A stretch of 14,801 nucleotides of DNA, from positions 1 through 14,801 of the forward strand of contig JAKFXM010000069.1 in assembly GCA_021731385.1 (NCBI GenBank). The letters are read 5' to 3'. The notes under the pieces were generated by a model that was not told where the DNA came from, did no database searches, and saw only the letters and a program-made list of their open reading frames with translations. Positions 1 through 5,639 of this stretch are shown piece by piece; positions within the stretch are counted from its first letter, which is position 1, and each line of letters opens with the position of its first letter. Source of the stretch: Methanobacteriota archaeon (GTDB taxonomy: Archaea; Altiarchaeota; Altiarchaeia; IMC4; QMZM01). Made by a program: the position numbers and the translations under genes.

Positions 1-5
1 GATTA

Positions 6-78
6 TTTGACACCAAAGGTGTCAAAGCTATGATTTTGCTTTGCAAAATCATATTAACTCGTAATACTTCGTATTACG
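6..78. repeat. Cluster of three short palindromes with three-base loops
   Basis: Three perfect hairpins follow one another. Stem 6-14/18-26 (left arm tttgacacc) has loop AAA. Stem 29-39/43-53 (left arm tatgattttgc) has loop TTT. Stem 60-67/71-78 (left arm cgtaatac) has loop TTC. In each the loop is closed by C on the left and G on the right. No gene is visible in 1-244; the rest of the gap (79-244) is AT-rich and holds the presumed enolase promoter. A weaker imperfect hairpin lies around 113-129. The pairing is seen directly; any function is unknown. Confidence 0.85.
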
Positions 79-214
79 ATAAAAATATTTTCAAAAGAAT
101 AGAATTGTGATTATTGCGGCGATAATACACAAAAACGATGTACCCCCTCACTAACCCCCAGACTCATTGATCAAGAATCATTTCATTTCTCTTCCAAGGT
201 GACCCTGCGAGGGG

Positions 215-225
215 TAATTATTATT
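215..225 (+). promoter_or_regulatory. Possible TATA box for enolase
   Basis: The AT-rich stretch taattattatt is centred about 25 bases upstream of the enolase ATG. No Shine-Dalgarno-like sequence lies between it and the ATG, which fits a leaderless or nearly leaderless transcript as is common in archaea. There is no clear BRE, so this is a weak call. Confidence 0.3.
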
Positions 226-244
226 TGGAAATCTAAGATAATAT

Positions 245-1519
245 ATGGAATATAAAATTCTTTCTTTAAAGGCAAGGGAGGTTCTAGATTCAAGAGGGAT
301 TCCCACTGTTGAGGTTGAAATAAAAACCAAGTCAGGAATTTCAAGGGCAATGGTTCCTTCTGGAGCAAGCACCGGAATTCATGAAGCCCTTGAATTGCGC
401 GATGGCGGGAAGAGGTTTCTGGGAAAGGGCGTACAGGGGGCTGTCGATAATATAAACAAATATATCTCAAAAGAAATAATTGGATTAGATTGCAGTAATC
501 AGAGAGATATAGACGAGAAAGTGATAAACTTGGATGGAACAGAGAATAAATCAAAACTTGGAGCAAATGCCATTCTTGGGGTTAGCATGGCTGTCTGCAG
601 GGCTTCTGCACTTGAAGAAGGCATACCGCTATATGAAAGAATAGGTCAGTTATCTGAAAACAAAAAATTTATTCTGCCTGCACCTATGATGGTTCTTATA
701 GAGGGTGGGAAACATGCAGACAACTCAACTGATCTGCAGGAATTTATGATAATGCCTATGCCAAAGGTATTAAAGAATTTTAGAGAGGCATTAAGATGTG
801 GAACAGAAATCTTTTATTCGCTTGGAAAGATTTTAAAATCAAAGGGATATAGCATAAATGTTGGTTTTGAGGGTGCCTATGGCCCTAATTTAAAATCGAA
901 CAATGAGCCCTGTGAATTATTTATCAATGCTATTGAGGATGCAGGTTACAATCTGGGGAAAGAGGTTTTTATAACACTAGATCCTGCTGCATCAGAGGTA
1001 TATGAGAGTGGAAAATACAACCTGAAAAAGGAGGGTAAAATTCTTGACTCCGGCGGAATGGTAGAATTTTATGAAAATATGGTTCAGAAATTTCCAATCA
1101 GTTCAATTGAGGACGGACTGGCTGAGGATGACTGGAGTGGTTGGCAATTATTGAATAAAAGATTGGGCGATAAGATACAGATAGTGGGTGATGATTTGAC
1201 AGTTACAAATATAAAAAGGCTCCAAAAGGCGATAGAGTTAAAGGCAATAAATGCAATACTCATAAAATTGAATCAGATTGGAACTGTTTCTGAAACTATG
1301 GATGTTGTAAATCTTGCCAAAAAGAATAAAATAGCGCAAATTATATCTCATAGATCTGGAGAAACAGAGGATACGTTCATTGCAGACATGGTTGTAGGTT
1401 TAGGCTGCGGACAAAGCAAATTTGGAGGGCCTGATAGGGGTGAAAGAACTGCCAAATATAACCAGTTGCTGAGAATAGAGGAAGGGCTTGGAGATAAGGC
1501 AATATACAGTACTTCATAA
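245..1519 (+). CDS. eno: Enolase (phosphopyruvate hydratase)
   Basis: Cytoplasmic glycolytic/gluconeogenic enzyme that interconverts 2-phosphoglycerate and phosphoenolpyruvate. The 424 residues are the normal family length. Residues matching the active site are present: S42 in SGAST, H157 in GGKHADN, E166 in LQEFM, E209, metal ligands D246, E289 and D316, the catalytic lysine K341 in ILIKLNQIGT, H369 in SHRSGET and K392. The loop usually read as GDEGGFAP is GFEGAYGP here; the catalytic Glu is kept but the preceding Asp is replaced by Phe. In many archaea eno lies between rpoK and rps2 in the same operon; here it is convergent with rps2 and beyond it. A second in-frame copy of its last codons lies downstream at 1640-1684, beyond a hairpin cluster. 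The ATG fits the family N-terminus; no clear ribosome binding site precedes it. Confidence 0.97.
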   Translation: MEYKILSLKAREVLDSRGIPTVEVEIKTKSGISRAMVPSGASTGIHEALELRDGGKRFLGKGVQGAVDNINKYISKEIIGLDCSNQRDIDEKVINLDGTENKSKLGANAILGVSMAVCRASALEEGIPLYERIGQLSENKKFILPAPMMVLIEGGKHADNSTDLQEFMIMPMPKVLKNFREALRCGTEIFYSLGKILKSKGYSINVGFEGAYGPNLKSNNEPCELFINAIEDAGYNLGKEVFITLDPAASEVYESGKYNLKKEGKILDSGGMVEFYENMVQKFPISSIEDGLAEDDWSGWQLLNKRLGDKIQIVGDDLTVTNIKRLQKAIELKAINAILIKLNQIGTVSETMDVVNLAKKNKIAQIISHRSGETEDTFIADMVVGLGCGQSKFGGPDRGERTAKYNQLLRIEEGLGDKAIYSTS

Positions 1520-1526
1520 TGCAATA

Positions 1527-1637
1527 TAACCTATTGCGAAGCAATAGGTTAGTAAGTGGTGATGATCCTTAGATTCAAAGAATCTAAGGCTGTCAAAAAT
1601 TGCTTTGCAATTTTTGCATCAACCTTTCAGAAGGTTG
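1527..1637. repeat. Cluster of four palindromes between eno and rps2
   Basis: Stem 1527-1537/1541-1551 (left arm taacctattgc) has loop GAA and contains GCGAAGC, a heptamer known as an unusually stable DNA mini-hairpin. Stem 1567-1576/1580-1589 (left arm ccttagattc) has loop AAA. Stem 1594-1603/1607-1616 (left arm caaaaattgc) has loop TTT. Stem 1620-1626/1631-1637 (left arm caacctt) has a four-base loop and departs from the common design. The cluster separates the enolase stop from a duplicate of the enolase C-terminal codons. As RNA it could end or stabilise the eno or rps2 messages; that is inference. Confidence 0.85.
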
Positions 1638-1684
1638 AGATAGAGGAAGAATTAGGAAATAAGGCGGAATACTATAGGATGTGA
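1634..1684 (+). pseudogene. Detached duplicate of the enolase C-terminus
   Basis: Read in the enolase frame, 1640-1684 gives IEEELGNKAEYYRM followed by TGA. This parallels the true gene end, IEEGLGDKAIYSTS and TAA (1475-1519). The aligned 33 bases from ATA to TAC match at 25 positions, and the offset is 165 bases, exactly 55 codons. The detached copy reads more like an ordinary enolase tail (IEEELG) than the tail now in use. Its TGA directly abuts the rps2 stop. The simplest reading is that the ancestral gene ended at 1684 and that the hairpins arose or inserted upstream with duplication of the tail. It has no start codon of its own and is probably not translated. Confidence 0.75.
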
Positions 1685-2380
1685 TTACCTCCTCCTTATT
1701 ATCCTTCTCCTGCTTTGTCCCCTACGCCTCTGCTGTTGCTGTAACTCAAGAAGATAGGGCTGTGGTTCCATCTTTGAGATGAATTCTTCCAGCGGAGAGT
1801 TAAATTCAATTCCCCTCTTTTTAAGAATTTCTTTTGTTAGTATCCAGTATATCAATGCAAGAGAGTTCTTTCCCTTGTTGTTTGATGGTATCACAAGATC
1901 AATATTCCTTATTCTTGTGTTTGTGTCGCATATTGCAAGGATAGGAATTCCGACAAGAGAGGCCTCCTTTATTGCCTGTTGATCTGATGTAGGATCTGTT
2001 ATTACTATGAGCTTCGGCTCAACATAAGATTCTATATTTGGATTTGTCAGTGTTCCTGAAACAAAGCGGTTTATAACTGCTCTAGCTCCGGTATATTCCG
2101 CAAATTTCTTTATCGGCTGTCTGCCATAGACCCTGTTTGAGACAAGAAGGATATCCTTTGGGTCATATCTTGACAGGAATTCCGCCGCGGTTTTAATCCT
2201 GTCATTTATCTTCTTTACATCAAAGACACAGAGTTTGTCTGTCCTAACCTTGTAGATAAATTCCCGCATATCTACTGTCCTGTACTTAAGCCCTACATGA
2301 ACACCATTTGAGAGATAGGTGTCCAATGGGACCAAAAGTTCTTCGTCAGATATTAAGATCCCCTCTATTTCATCAGACAT
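1685..2380 (-). CDS. rps2: Small ribosomal subunit protein uS2
   Basis: Structural protein of the 30S subunit. The 231-residue sequence has family features: a GVHVG segment near residue 26, an IND segment before an AAEFL helix, YGRQPIKKFAEYTGAR, RFVSGTLTNP, the PKLIVITDP strand followed by DQQAIKEA, and IPILAICDTN. The C-terminus is a basic tail with a QQQQ run and many arginines from about residue 214, probably an rRNA contact. It is the last gene of the minus-strand cluster, 19 bases after rpoK, and ends one base before the stop of the detached enolase tail on the other strand. The ATG is supported by spacing and alignment to the family; there is no obvious Shine-Dalgarno sequence, so coupling to rpoK is likely. 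Confidence 0.96.
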   Translation of the reverse strand: MSDEIEGILISDEELLVPLDTYLSNGVHVGLKYRTVDMREFIYKVRTDKLCVFDVKKINDRIKTAAEFLSRYDPKDILLVSNRVYGRQPIKKFAEYTGARAVINRFVSGTLTNPNIESYVEPKLIVITDPTSDQQAIKEASLVGIPILAICDTNTRIRNIDLVIPSNNKGKNSLALIYWILTKEILKKRGIEFNSPLEEFISKMEPQPYLLELQQQQRRRGQSRRRIIRRR

Positions 2381-2399
2381 TTTGTGTGATTAATTATCC

Positions 2400-2594
2400 C
2401 TATATACCCAATTTCCCAGCCATTTCATGTCTTTTGACTGTTATCGGCAAAACATCTTTTTTAAACTCTAGTTTTGCTATATCAAGCGGGCTTTCTACGC
2501 CCTTTGGAAGCTTTATGAGTATCGGCGCACCCATTTTTATCTGTAGAGCCCTGGCGCCAATAAGTCTGGCTTTTTCGAATTTCGTATAATCCAT
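2400..2594 (-). CDS. rpoK: RNA polymerase subunit RpoK (Rpb6/omega family)
   Basis: Small assembly subunit of archaeal RNA polymerase. The 64 residues contain the core RpoK signature: YTKFEKARLIGARALQI, MGAPILI, then PLDIAKLEFKKDVLPITVKR. It has the usual archaeal length and lacks the acidic N-terminal tail of eukaryotic Rpb6. The ATG is preceded by TAAGA, the stop of a short upstream reading frame, so it may be translationally coupled. The first eight codons and the sequence just upstream are repeated exactly 86 bases further upstream (2658-2710), and in a more diverged form next to the real rpoN stop. In related clusters rpoK directly follows rpoN; here about 205 bases of duplicated junction and palindromes separate them. 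Confidence 0.96.
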   Translation of the reverse strand: MDYTKFEKARLIGARALQIKMGAPILIKLPKGVESPLDIAKLEFKKDVLPITVKRHEMAGKLGI

Positions 2595-2596
2595 TC

Positions 2597-2680
2597 TTAG
2601 AATTTCTTGATCTCAATAAGGGCACTTCGTGCCCTTATCAACCCTAATTCTACTACCTTTTCGAATTTCGTATAATCCAT
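2597..2680 (-). CDS. 27-codon chimeric frame: RpoK head, RpoN tail
   Basis: The frame starts with the same eight codons as rpoK (MDYTKFEK), continues through VVELGLIRARSA, which spans the palindrome, and ends in LIEIKKF, which resembles the RpoN C-terminus RFKKF. Its TAA lies two bases before the rpoK ATG, so translating it could deliver ribosomes to rpoK. It arose from the junction duplication. I do not claim the peptide has a function; it may only be a coupling device or an accident. Confidence 0.4.
   Translation of the reverse strand: MDYTKFEKVVELGLIRARSALIEIKKF
2616..2638. repeat. Palindrome at the proximal junction copy
   Basis: Perfect 10-bp stem 2616-2625/2629-2638 (left arm ataagggcac) with loop TTC, closed by C-G. 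The first and last nine bases are identical to the outer arms of the palindrome at 2702-2734; only the tip differs. Confidence 0.85.
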
Positions 2681-2698
2681 TCTTAGAATTTCTTGATC

Positions 2699-2800
2699 TC
2701 AATAAGGGCAGACACCTACGGTTTCTGCCCTTATCAACCCTGTCTTCCCTTTAATTAATTCAACCCTAATTTTGATTAACGCATGTTTCATGTAATCCAT
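2699..2800 (-). CDS. 33-codon relic frame after rpoN starting like rpoK
   Basis: The ATG lies two bases after the rpoN TAA, where rpoK would be expected to begin. It reads MDYMKHALIKIRVELIKGKT and ends in CPY with TGA at 2701-2699, inside the left arm of the distal palindrome. Only the first three residues match RpoK, so it looks like a decayed rpoK start followed by unrelated sequence. With the frame at 2597-2680 it forms a chain of short frames linking rpoN to rpoK. Expression is unproven. Confidence 0.3.
   Translation of the reverse strand: MDYMKHALIKIRVELIKGKTGLIRAETVGVCPY
2702..2734. repeat. Palindrome at the distal junction copy
   Basis: An 11-bp stem 2702-2712/2724-2734 (left arm ataagggcaga), one C/T mismatch, then a 3-bp stem ACC/GGT closing loop TAC. 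It shares its outer nine base pairs with 2616-2638 but has a longer tip. After both palindromes comes tcaaccct; this copy has a 26-base insertion there that ends in a second caaccct. Confidence 0.82.
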
Positions 2801-2802
2801 TT

Positions 2803-3000
2803 TTAGAATTTCTTAAATCTCATTATTTCGTCTATAATTTCGGAGTGTGACAAAAACATTCTCCTGCAACAATATCTCCTATAGTCAAGTGAATCCAGAA
2901 TCTTCTTTGGGGATTCTCCGTTTGACACCTGTTTACTGTATTCGTCCCAGTCCTGCGCTATCGGCTTGCCGCAGGTAAAGCATCTTATTGGTATAATCAT
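2803..3000 (-). CDS. rpoN: RNA polymerase subunit RpoN (Rpb10 family)
   Basis: Small zinc-binding subunit of archaeal RNA polymerase that helps hold the RpoD/RpoL assembly platform. At 65 residues it is the standard length. The zinc-binding pattern is clear: C7 and C10 in CFTCG near the N-terminus, and C44-C45 in RRYCCRRM. The typical IIPIRCF start and the W18 region are present. It begins five bases after the rps9 stop. Its last codons (FKKF, TAA) are part of the sequence found in two further copies toward rpoK, so the 3' end of this gene took part in the junction duplication. Confidence 0.96.
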   Translation of the reverse strand: MIIPIRCFTCGKPIAQDWDEYSKQVSNGESPKKILDSLDYRRYCCRRMFLSHSEIIDEIMRFKKF

Positions 3001-3005
3001 TTTTT

Positions 3006-3422
3006 TTATCTGTATGATTTCTGCCTCTTATGTCTTGGTCCCTTGCTGCTCTGGCTCGGCTTATGGGTTTCTGTTAGCCTGTGGTCCCCGGCTATCATCG
3101 TTCTATCGTAGTTAATGTAGGTGGTATACAGGCTGTCGTTTTTTGTCCAGTCAACCAGACCGCGAGCTATTGCAGACCTTACTGCATCGGACTGGCCAAT
3201 AACGCCACCGCCATGCACATTAACATCTATGTCTAATTTGGAAATGTCCACATAGTCAGAGGCAAGTATTAGGGACTCATTAATCTTTGACCTTGAAATT
3301 TCTGGTCTGTAAATCCCCAGGGGAACAGAATTTATCCTTACTATACCCCGTCCATCCTTTATTGTTGCTCTTGCAATGGACATTTTTCTCTTTCCCGAGG
3401 AATGAACCAATTTTTCTTCCAT
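3006..3422 (-). CDS. rps9: Small ribosomal subunit protein uS9
   Basis: 30S protein whose basic C-terminus reaches the decoding centre. The 138 residues show the family pattern: SSGKRKMSIARATIKDG at the start, a VHGGGVIGQSDAVRSAIARGL core and the end KGPRHKRQKSYR, a conserved basic tail finishing in arginine. It starts at the ATG directly after the rpl13 stop (TAAATG), so the two are almost certainly translated together, and rpoN follows after five bases. Nothing in it looks damaged or unusual. Confidence 0.97.
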   Translation of the reverse strand: MEEKLVHSSGKRKMSIARATIKDGRGIVRINSVPLGIYRPEISRSKINESLILASDYVDISKLDIDVNVHGGGVIGQSDAVRSAIARGLVDWTKNDSLYTTYINYDRTMIAGDHRLTETHKPSQSSKGPRHKRQKSYR

Positions 3423-3866
3423 TTACCATCTACCTCCTATGGATCTACAAACCTCTTCAACGGTAATGTATCTTCCCACACTCTTTTTAATATTTTCAAG
3501 ATTTTCTATCTTTGTTTTTTTCAGGTTAATATTATGATTCTTCTGAATTTCCCCCTCCGGAATACCAATATAGACCATTACTCTCTTGAATGCTTCTCTG
3601 CCCCTATCTTTGTTCCATGGGAGCATCCCGCGGATTGATCTTCTTAAAAATTTGTCCGGCCTTTTCTGGTGGAATGGACCCCTTGTGTAATTCCCCTTGT
3701 TTCTTATTTCAAGTTTTTCAAGTTCTTTCTGGATTACAATCTCCTTCCTTCCGGAGATTACTGCCTTTTCAGCATTTACCACTATTACATTATCCCCTAA
3801 CAATGCCCTTTTCGCAACAAATGCCGAGAGCCTGCCGAGGATATGACCATTTGCATCTATTATCAT
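3423..3866 (-). CDS. rpl13: Large ribosomal subunit protein uL13
   Basis: 50S protein. Recognisable segments are IIDANGHILGRLSAFVAKRAL, the VIVVNAEKAVISG strand, the RGPFHQKRPDKFLRRSIRGMLPW block and the following basic helix with VYIGIP. I place the start at the ATG one base after the rpl18e stop (147 residues), because the family usually begins a residue or two before the IIDA segment. A TTG three codons upstream, overlapping rpl18e, is possible but would only add MDK. The stop directly abuts the rps9 ATG. Confidence 0.96.
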   Translation of the reverse strand: MIIDANGHILGRLSAFVAKRALLGDNVIVVNAEKAVISGRKEIVIQKELEKLEIRNKGNYTRGPFHQKRPDKFLRRSIRGMLPWNKDRGREAFKRVMVYIGIPEGEIQKNHNINLKKTKIENLENIKKSVGRYITVEEVCRSIGGRW

Positions 3867-3867
3867 T

Positions 3868-4233
3868 TTATCCAATTATTCTCACATTTGAACCATGCGG
3901 ATTTTTCTTTATTAGTTCAGACATTGAAAGAATTTTGCTTCCAGATTTCTCTATTTTATGCCTTGCACCTTCCGTGAATTTGAATGCTGCAATATTCAGT
4001 TTATGACTAAGATTTCCGGAGCCGAGAATCTTTCCGGGAACAACGATAGTCTCCCCATCAGTTGTATGCTTGTTTATCCTCCATATATTCACGTTTCTTC
4101 TATTTTGCCTTCCCCTATCCAATTCTCCAGCCAGTCTTTTCCATATACCTGCATCTTCCTTTTTTGCTGCCTGCTTAAGCTCCTTTACTAATTTGATCCT
4201 ATTTGGATCCTCAAATTCTACGGTTCTTGGCAT
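3868..4233 (-). CDS. rpl18e: Large ribosomal subunit protein eL18 (L18e)
   Basis: 50S protein specific to archaea and eukaryotes. Over 121 residues it shows LVKELKQAA, the RNRRNVNIWRINKHT-type segment (here QNRRNVN), ETIVVPGKILGSGNLSHKLNIAAF, and the C-terminal NPHGSNVRIIG, all typical of the family. The ATG at 4233 (MPRTVEF) is chosen. An in-frame TTG at 4248, only six bases from the tRNA 3' end, would add five residues and is less likely. The gene directly follows tRNA-Leu; the same tRNA-Leu/L18e/L13/S9 order is known from halophilic archaea. Confidence 0.95.
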   Translation of the reverse strand: MPRTVEFEDPNRIKLVKELKQAAKKEDAGIWKRLAGELDRGRQNRRNVNIWRINKHTTDGETIVVPGKILGSGNLSHKLNIAAFKFTEGARHKIEKSGSKILSMSELIKKNPHGSNVRIIG

Positions 4234-4298
4234 TTTAATCAAACCCAACGATTTGCGGGGGACGGGCTTCGAACCCGCGCAGGCCTACGCCACACGGC

Positions 4299-4312
4299 AT
4301 TTGCCACTTTGA
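4299..4312 (-). other. 14-nt intron at position 37/38 of tRNA-Leu
   Basis: The bases TCAAAGTGGCAAAT lie after G37, at the usual archaeal intron position. T32, T33 and G34 can pair with CAA of the intron, with one A/G mismatch completing the central helix. GG|T and AT|G would be the bulges. Removal leaves a seven-base anticodon loop. Confidence 0.75.
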
Positions 4313-4328
4313 CCTCAACCGTGCCCCT

Positions 4329-4397
4329 TTAGCCCATGACGCCTTATATGCAGTGAACTTGGTCGACGAGAGAGATGAATCAAAAAGACATCTATGT
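4329..4397 (-). other. 69-nt non-canonical intron in the tRNA-Leu D-loop
   Basis: Flanking sequences are GGCC-AAA-CAT on the 5' side and ATG-GGCT-AAA on the 3' side. GGCC pairs with GGCT (one G-U) as the four-base central helix. The two AAA triplets form the three-base bulges, and CAT/ATG extends the helix. Cutting AA|A at both bulges restores GGCCAAAGGGG, a normal leucine D-loop with its CCC/GGG stem. Inside, AGATG and CATCT could form a small hairpin. The outer helix is weak, so this is a relaxed motif. Confidence 0.75.
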
Positions 4398-4429
4398 TTG
4401 GCCAGACTTGGGTACCCCCGCATTTATAT

Positions 4430-5101
4430 TCAAGATTTTAACTCGGATTTTAATTCATCTATCATATTACCAAATACATCAAACGCCTTTGAAATTAATT
4501 CATATACGCTTAATTGCCCATACGATTCCACAAAAAAGTCAAATGACTTGTTGTCCTTTATTTCATAAGATGCGATGCCACCCTGCCATTTTATATGTTC
4601 GCTTCCTATCCCAAGTTGTGCAATGGCCTCCAATTTTACCTTTTGCCCTTCTGTCAATTTTACTATGGGGATACTGTCGTGTACAGGAGTTATTTCCGGG
4701 TCTGTTGATTTCAAATCCTTGCTATAAACTGCTACAGGTCCTGAAACATCAAGGGTAAGAGTAACTGTGCATCTTGAGCACCCATCTCCCTTGCAATTAC
4801 ATTCTGAAAGCAGATTATACGTCTTCAAATCTGTTTTCAAGGGGATTAATCCGAGCCTATGTGCCAATATCTCATCGTTTAGTATTGATGAATTGTCATA
4901 GAAAGTTACCTTTTCTATTGCCATTACGGGAATCTCTGTAATAGTTGTCCTTCGAAGAGCGTTTGCTAAATTGATATCTATACCAGATATATTGAATTCT
5001 ACCCTATCATCCGCTTGTTTTATTATTTTTAGTTTCAATTTGAATATGATTCGGTTATACCCTCCTACCTCTTTTCCCCCCCTTTGGTCTGCATCCGCCA
5101 T
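4430..5101 (-). CDS. rpoD: RNA polymerase subunit RpoD (Rpb3/alpha family)
   Basis: Assembly-platform subunit that pairs with RpoL. In 223 residues it has the alpha signature IDINLANALRRTTITEIPVMAIE (about 41-63), LAHRLGLIPLKT (79-90), a cysteine motif C101-x-C103-x4-C108-x2-C111, VTLTLDVSGP, and the final dimerisation helix. The ATG at 5101 overlaps the conserved end of rps11 by 47 bases, and the first 16 residues (rich in G and D) do not resemble the family. A TTG at 5038, beginning LKLKIIKQ, would give 202 residues and a more typical N-terminus. A GGAGG within the rps11 end lies upstream of that TTG at long spacing. The true start is therefore uncertain; identity is not. Confidence 0.95.
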   Translation of the reverse strand: MADADQRGGKEVGGYNRIIFKLKLKIIKQADDRVEFNISGIDINLANALRRTTITEIPVMAIEKVTFYDNSSILNDEILAHRLGLIPLKTDLKTYNLLSECNCKGDGCSRCTVTLTLDVSGPVAVYSKDLKSTDPEITPVHDSIPIVKLTEGQKVKLEAIAQLGIGSEHIKWQGGIASYEIKDNKSFDFFVESYGQLSVYELISKAFDVFGNMIDELKSELKS

Positions 5102-5639
5102 GGGGAATTGGTGTTACATCCTCTATCCTGCCTATCTGTATCCCGGTCCTTGAGATGGCACGTATTGCTGCCTGGGCACCCTTCCCAGGATATCTAGGGC
5201 CGTTATGTCCTCCCTTTGCTCTTACCTTTATATGAACGCCGTTTATCCCCTTGTCCCTTATCCCCTCGGATATTCTCATTGCGGCCTGCATAGCCGCATA
5301 TGGCGAGGCTTCCTCTCTCTGGGATTTTACCATCTGACCACCTGATTTTATACTTATGGTCTCAGCGCCGGTAATATCTGTAACATGCAGGATTGTGTTA
5401 TTTTTTGATGAATATATATGCAGTATTCCCCAAAGCCCACCATCCCTTTTTTTCTTTGGAGTTTGGGTATCCGGGGTTTCTTGAGCCCTTTCTGCAGAAT
5501 CCTCTGCCGACCCTTTATCTATCCCGGACTCAATCTTCCCTTCAACTTCTTTGTTTACATCCTTTCCAACAGGTCCTTCTGTCTTCACGCCAGAATCATT
5601 ATCCTTTTGCTGGTTCTCGGATTTCTTTTCCTTCTTCAA
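5055..5639 (-). CDS. rps11: Small ribosomal subunit protein uS11, long N-terminal tail
   Basis: 30S platform protein. The conserved domain starts near residue 68 (WGILHIYSSKNNT), continues with HVTDITGAETISIKSGGQMVK and ends in DVTPIPHGGCRPKGGKRGRRV, which is diagnostic. The first 66 residues are a low-complexity tail rich in K, E, D and G, longer than usual for archaeal uS11 and probably disordered. The start is a TTG supported by a strong ribosome binding site, AGGTGAT, five bases upstream. The first 41 bases overlap the 3' end of rps4. A GTG at 5588 after the rps4 stop is an alternative but lacks such a site. Confidence 0.95.
   Translation of the reverse strand: MKKEKKSENQQKDNDSGVKTEGPVGKDVNKEVEGKIESGIDKGSAEDSAERAQETPDTQTPKKKRDGGLWGILHIYSSKNNTILHVTDITGAETISIKSGGQMVKSQREEASPYAAMQAAMRISEGIRDKGINGVHIKVRAKGGHNGPRYPGKGAQAAIRAISRTGIQIGRIEDVTPIPHGGCRPKGGKRGRRV

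Larger units (their letters stand above)
2572..2710. repeat. 53-bp perfect direct repeat of the rpoN/rpoK junction
   Basis: Positions 2572-2624 and 2658-2710 are identical over 53 bases, offset by 86. On the minus strand each copy reads as an rpoN-like ending (IEIKKF, stop TAA), two bases, then ATG and the first codons of rpoK (MDYTKFEK). A third, diverged copy lies at about 2791-2822, where it forms the real rpoN stop (RFKKF, TAA) followed by ATGGATTAC. Each exact copy runs into the left arm of a palindrome. Confidence 0.93.
4254..4421 (-). tRNA. tRNA-Leu (anticodon GAG) with two introns
   Basis: The 5' GCGGGGG pairs with CCCCCGC at 4261-4255, and the discriminator is A at 4254; CCA is not encoded. 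The T arm is GCGGG, TTCGAAG, CCCGT. A class II variable arm contains GGCGTAGGCC. The D-stem is CCC/GGG. The anticodon stem is CACGG/CCGTG. After removing 69 nt from the D-loop and 14 nt at 37/38, an 85-nt cloverleaf remains with anticodon loop TTGAGGG, giving GAG for CUC/CUU codons. It lies eight bases after the rpoD stop, inside the ribosomal operon, so it must be cut out of the messenger as well as spliced. Confidence 0.9.

Noticed and set aside
183..566. 127-codon minus-strand frame opposite the start of eno
   Set aside because: It lies antisense to conserved enolase codons, has low-complexity composition and no recognisable domain. Other long frames opposite or out of frame with the ribosomal genes and trpS were dropped for the same reason.
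1527..1637. Simple intrinsic terminators
   Set aside because: The hairpins lack a consistent downstream T-run, include weak AT-rich stems, and the same design occurs inside the rpoN-rpoK gap, where termination would silence essential genes. A termination side effect for eno or rps2 remains possible.
4329..4397. D-loop insert as evidence that the tRNA is a pseudogene
   Set aside because: Precise removal at paired AAA bulges restores a complete cloverleaf, and all other stems are intact, so an intron is the better explanation.
4235..4423. 62-codon minus-strand frame over the tRNA
   Set aside because: The sequence is fully explained by tRNA-Leu and its introns.
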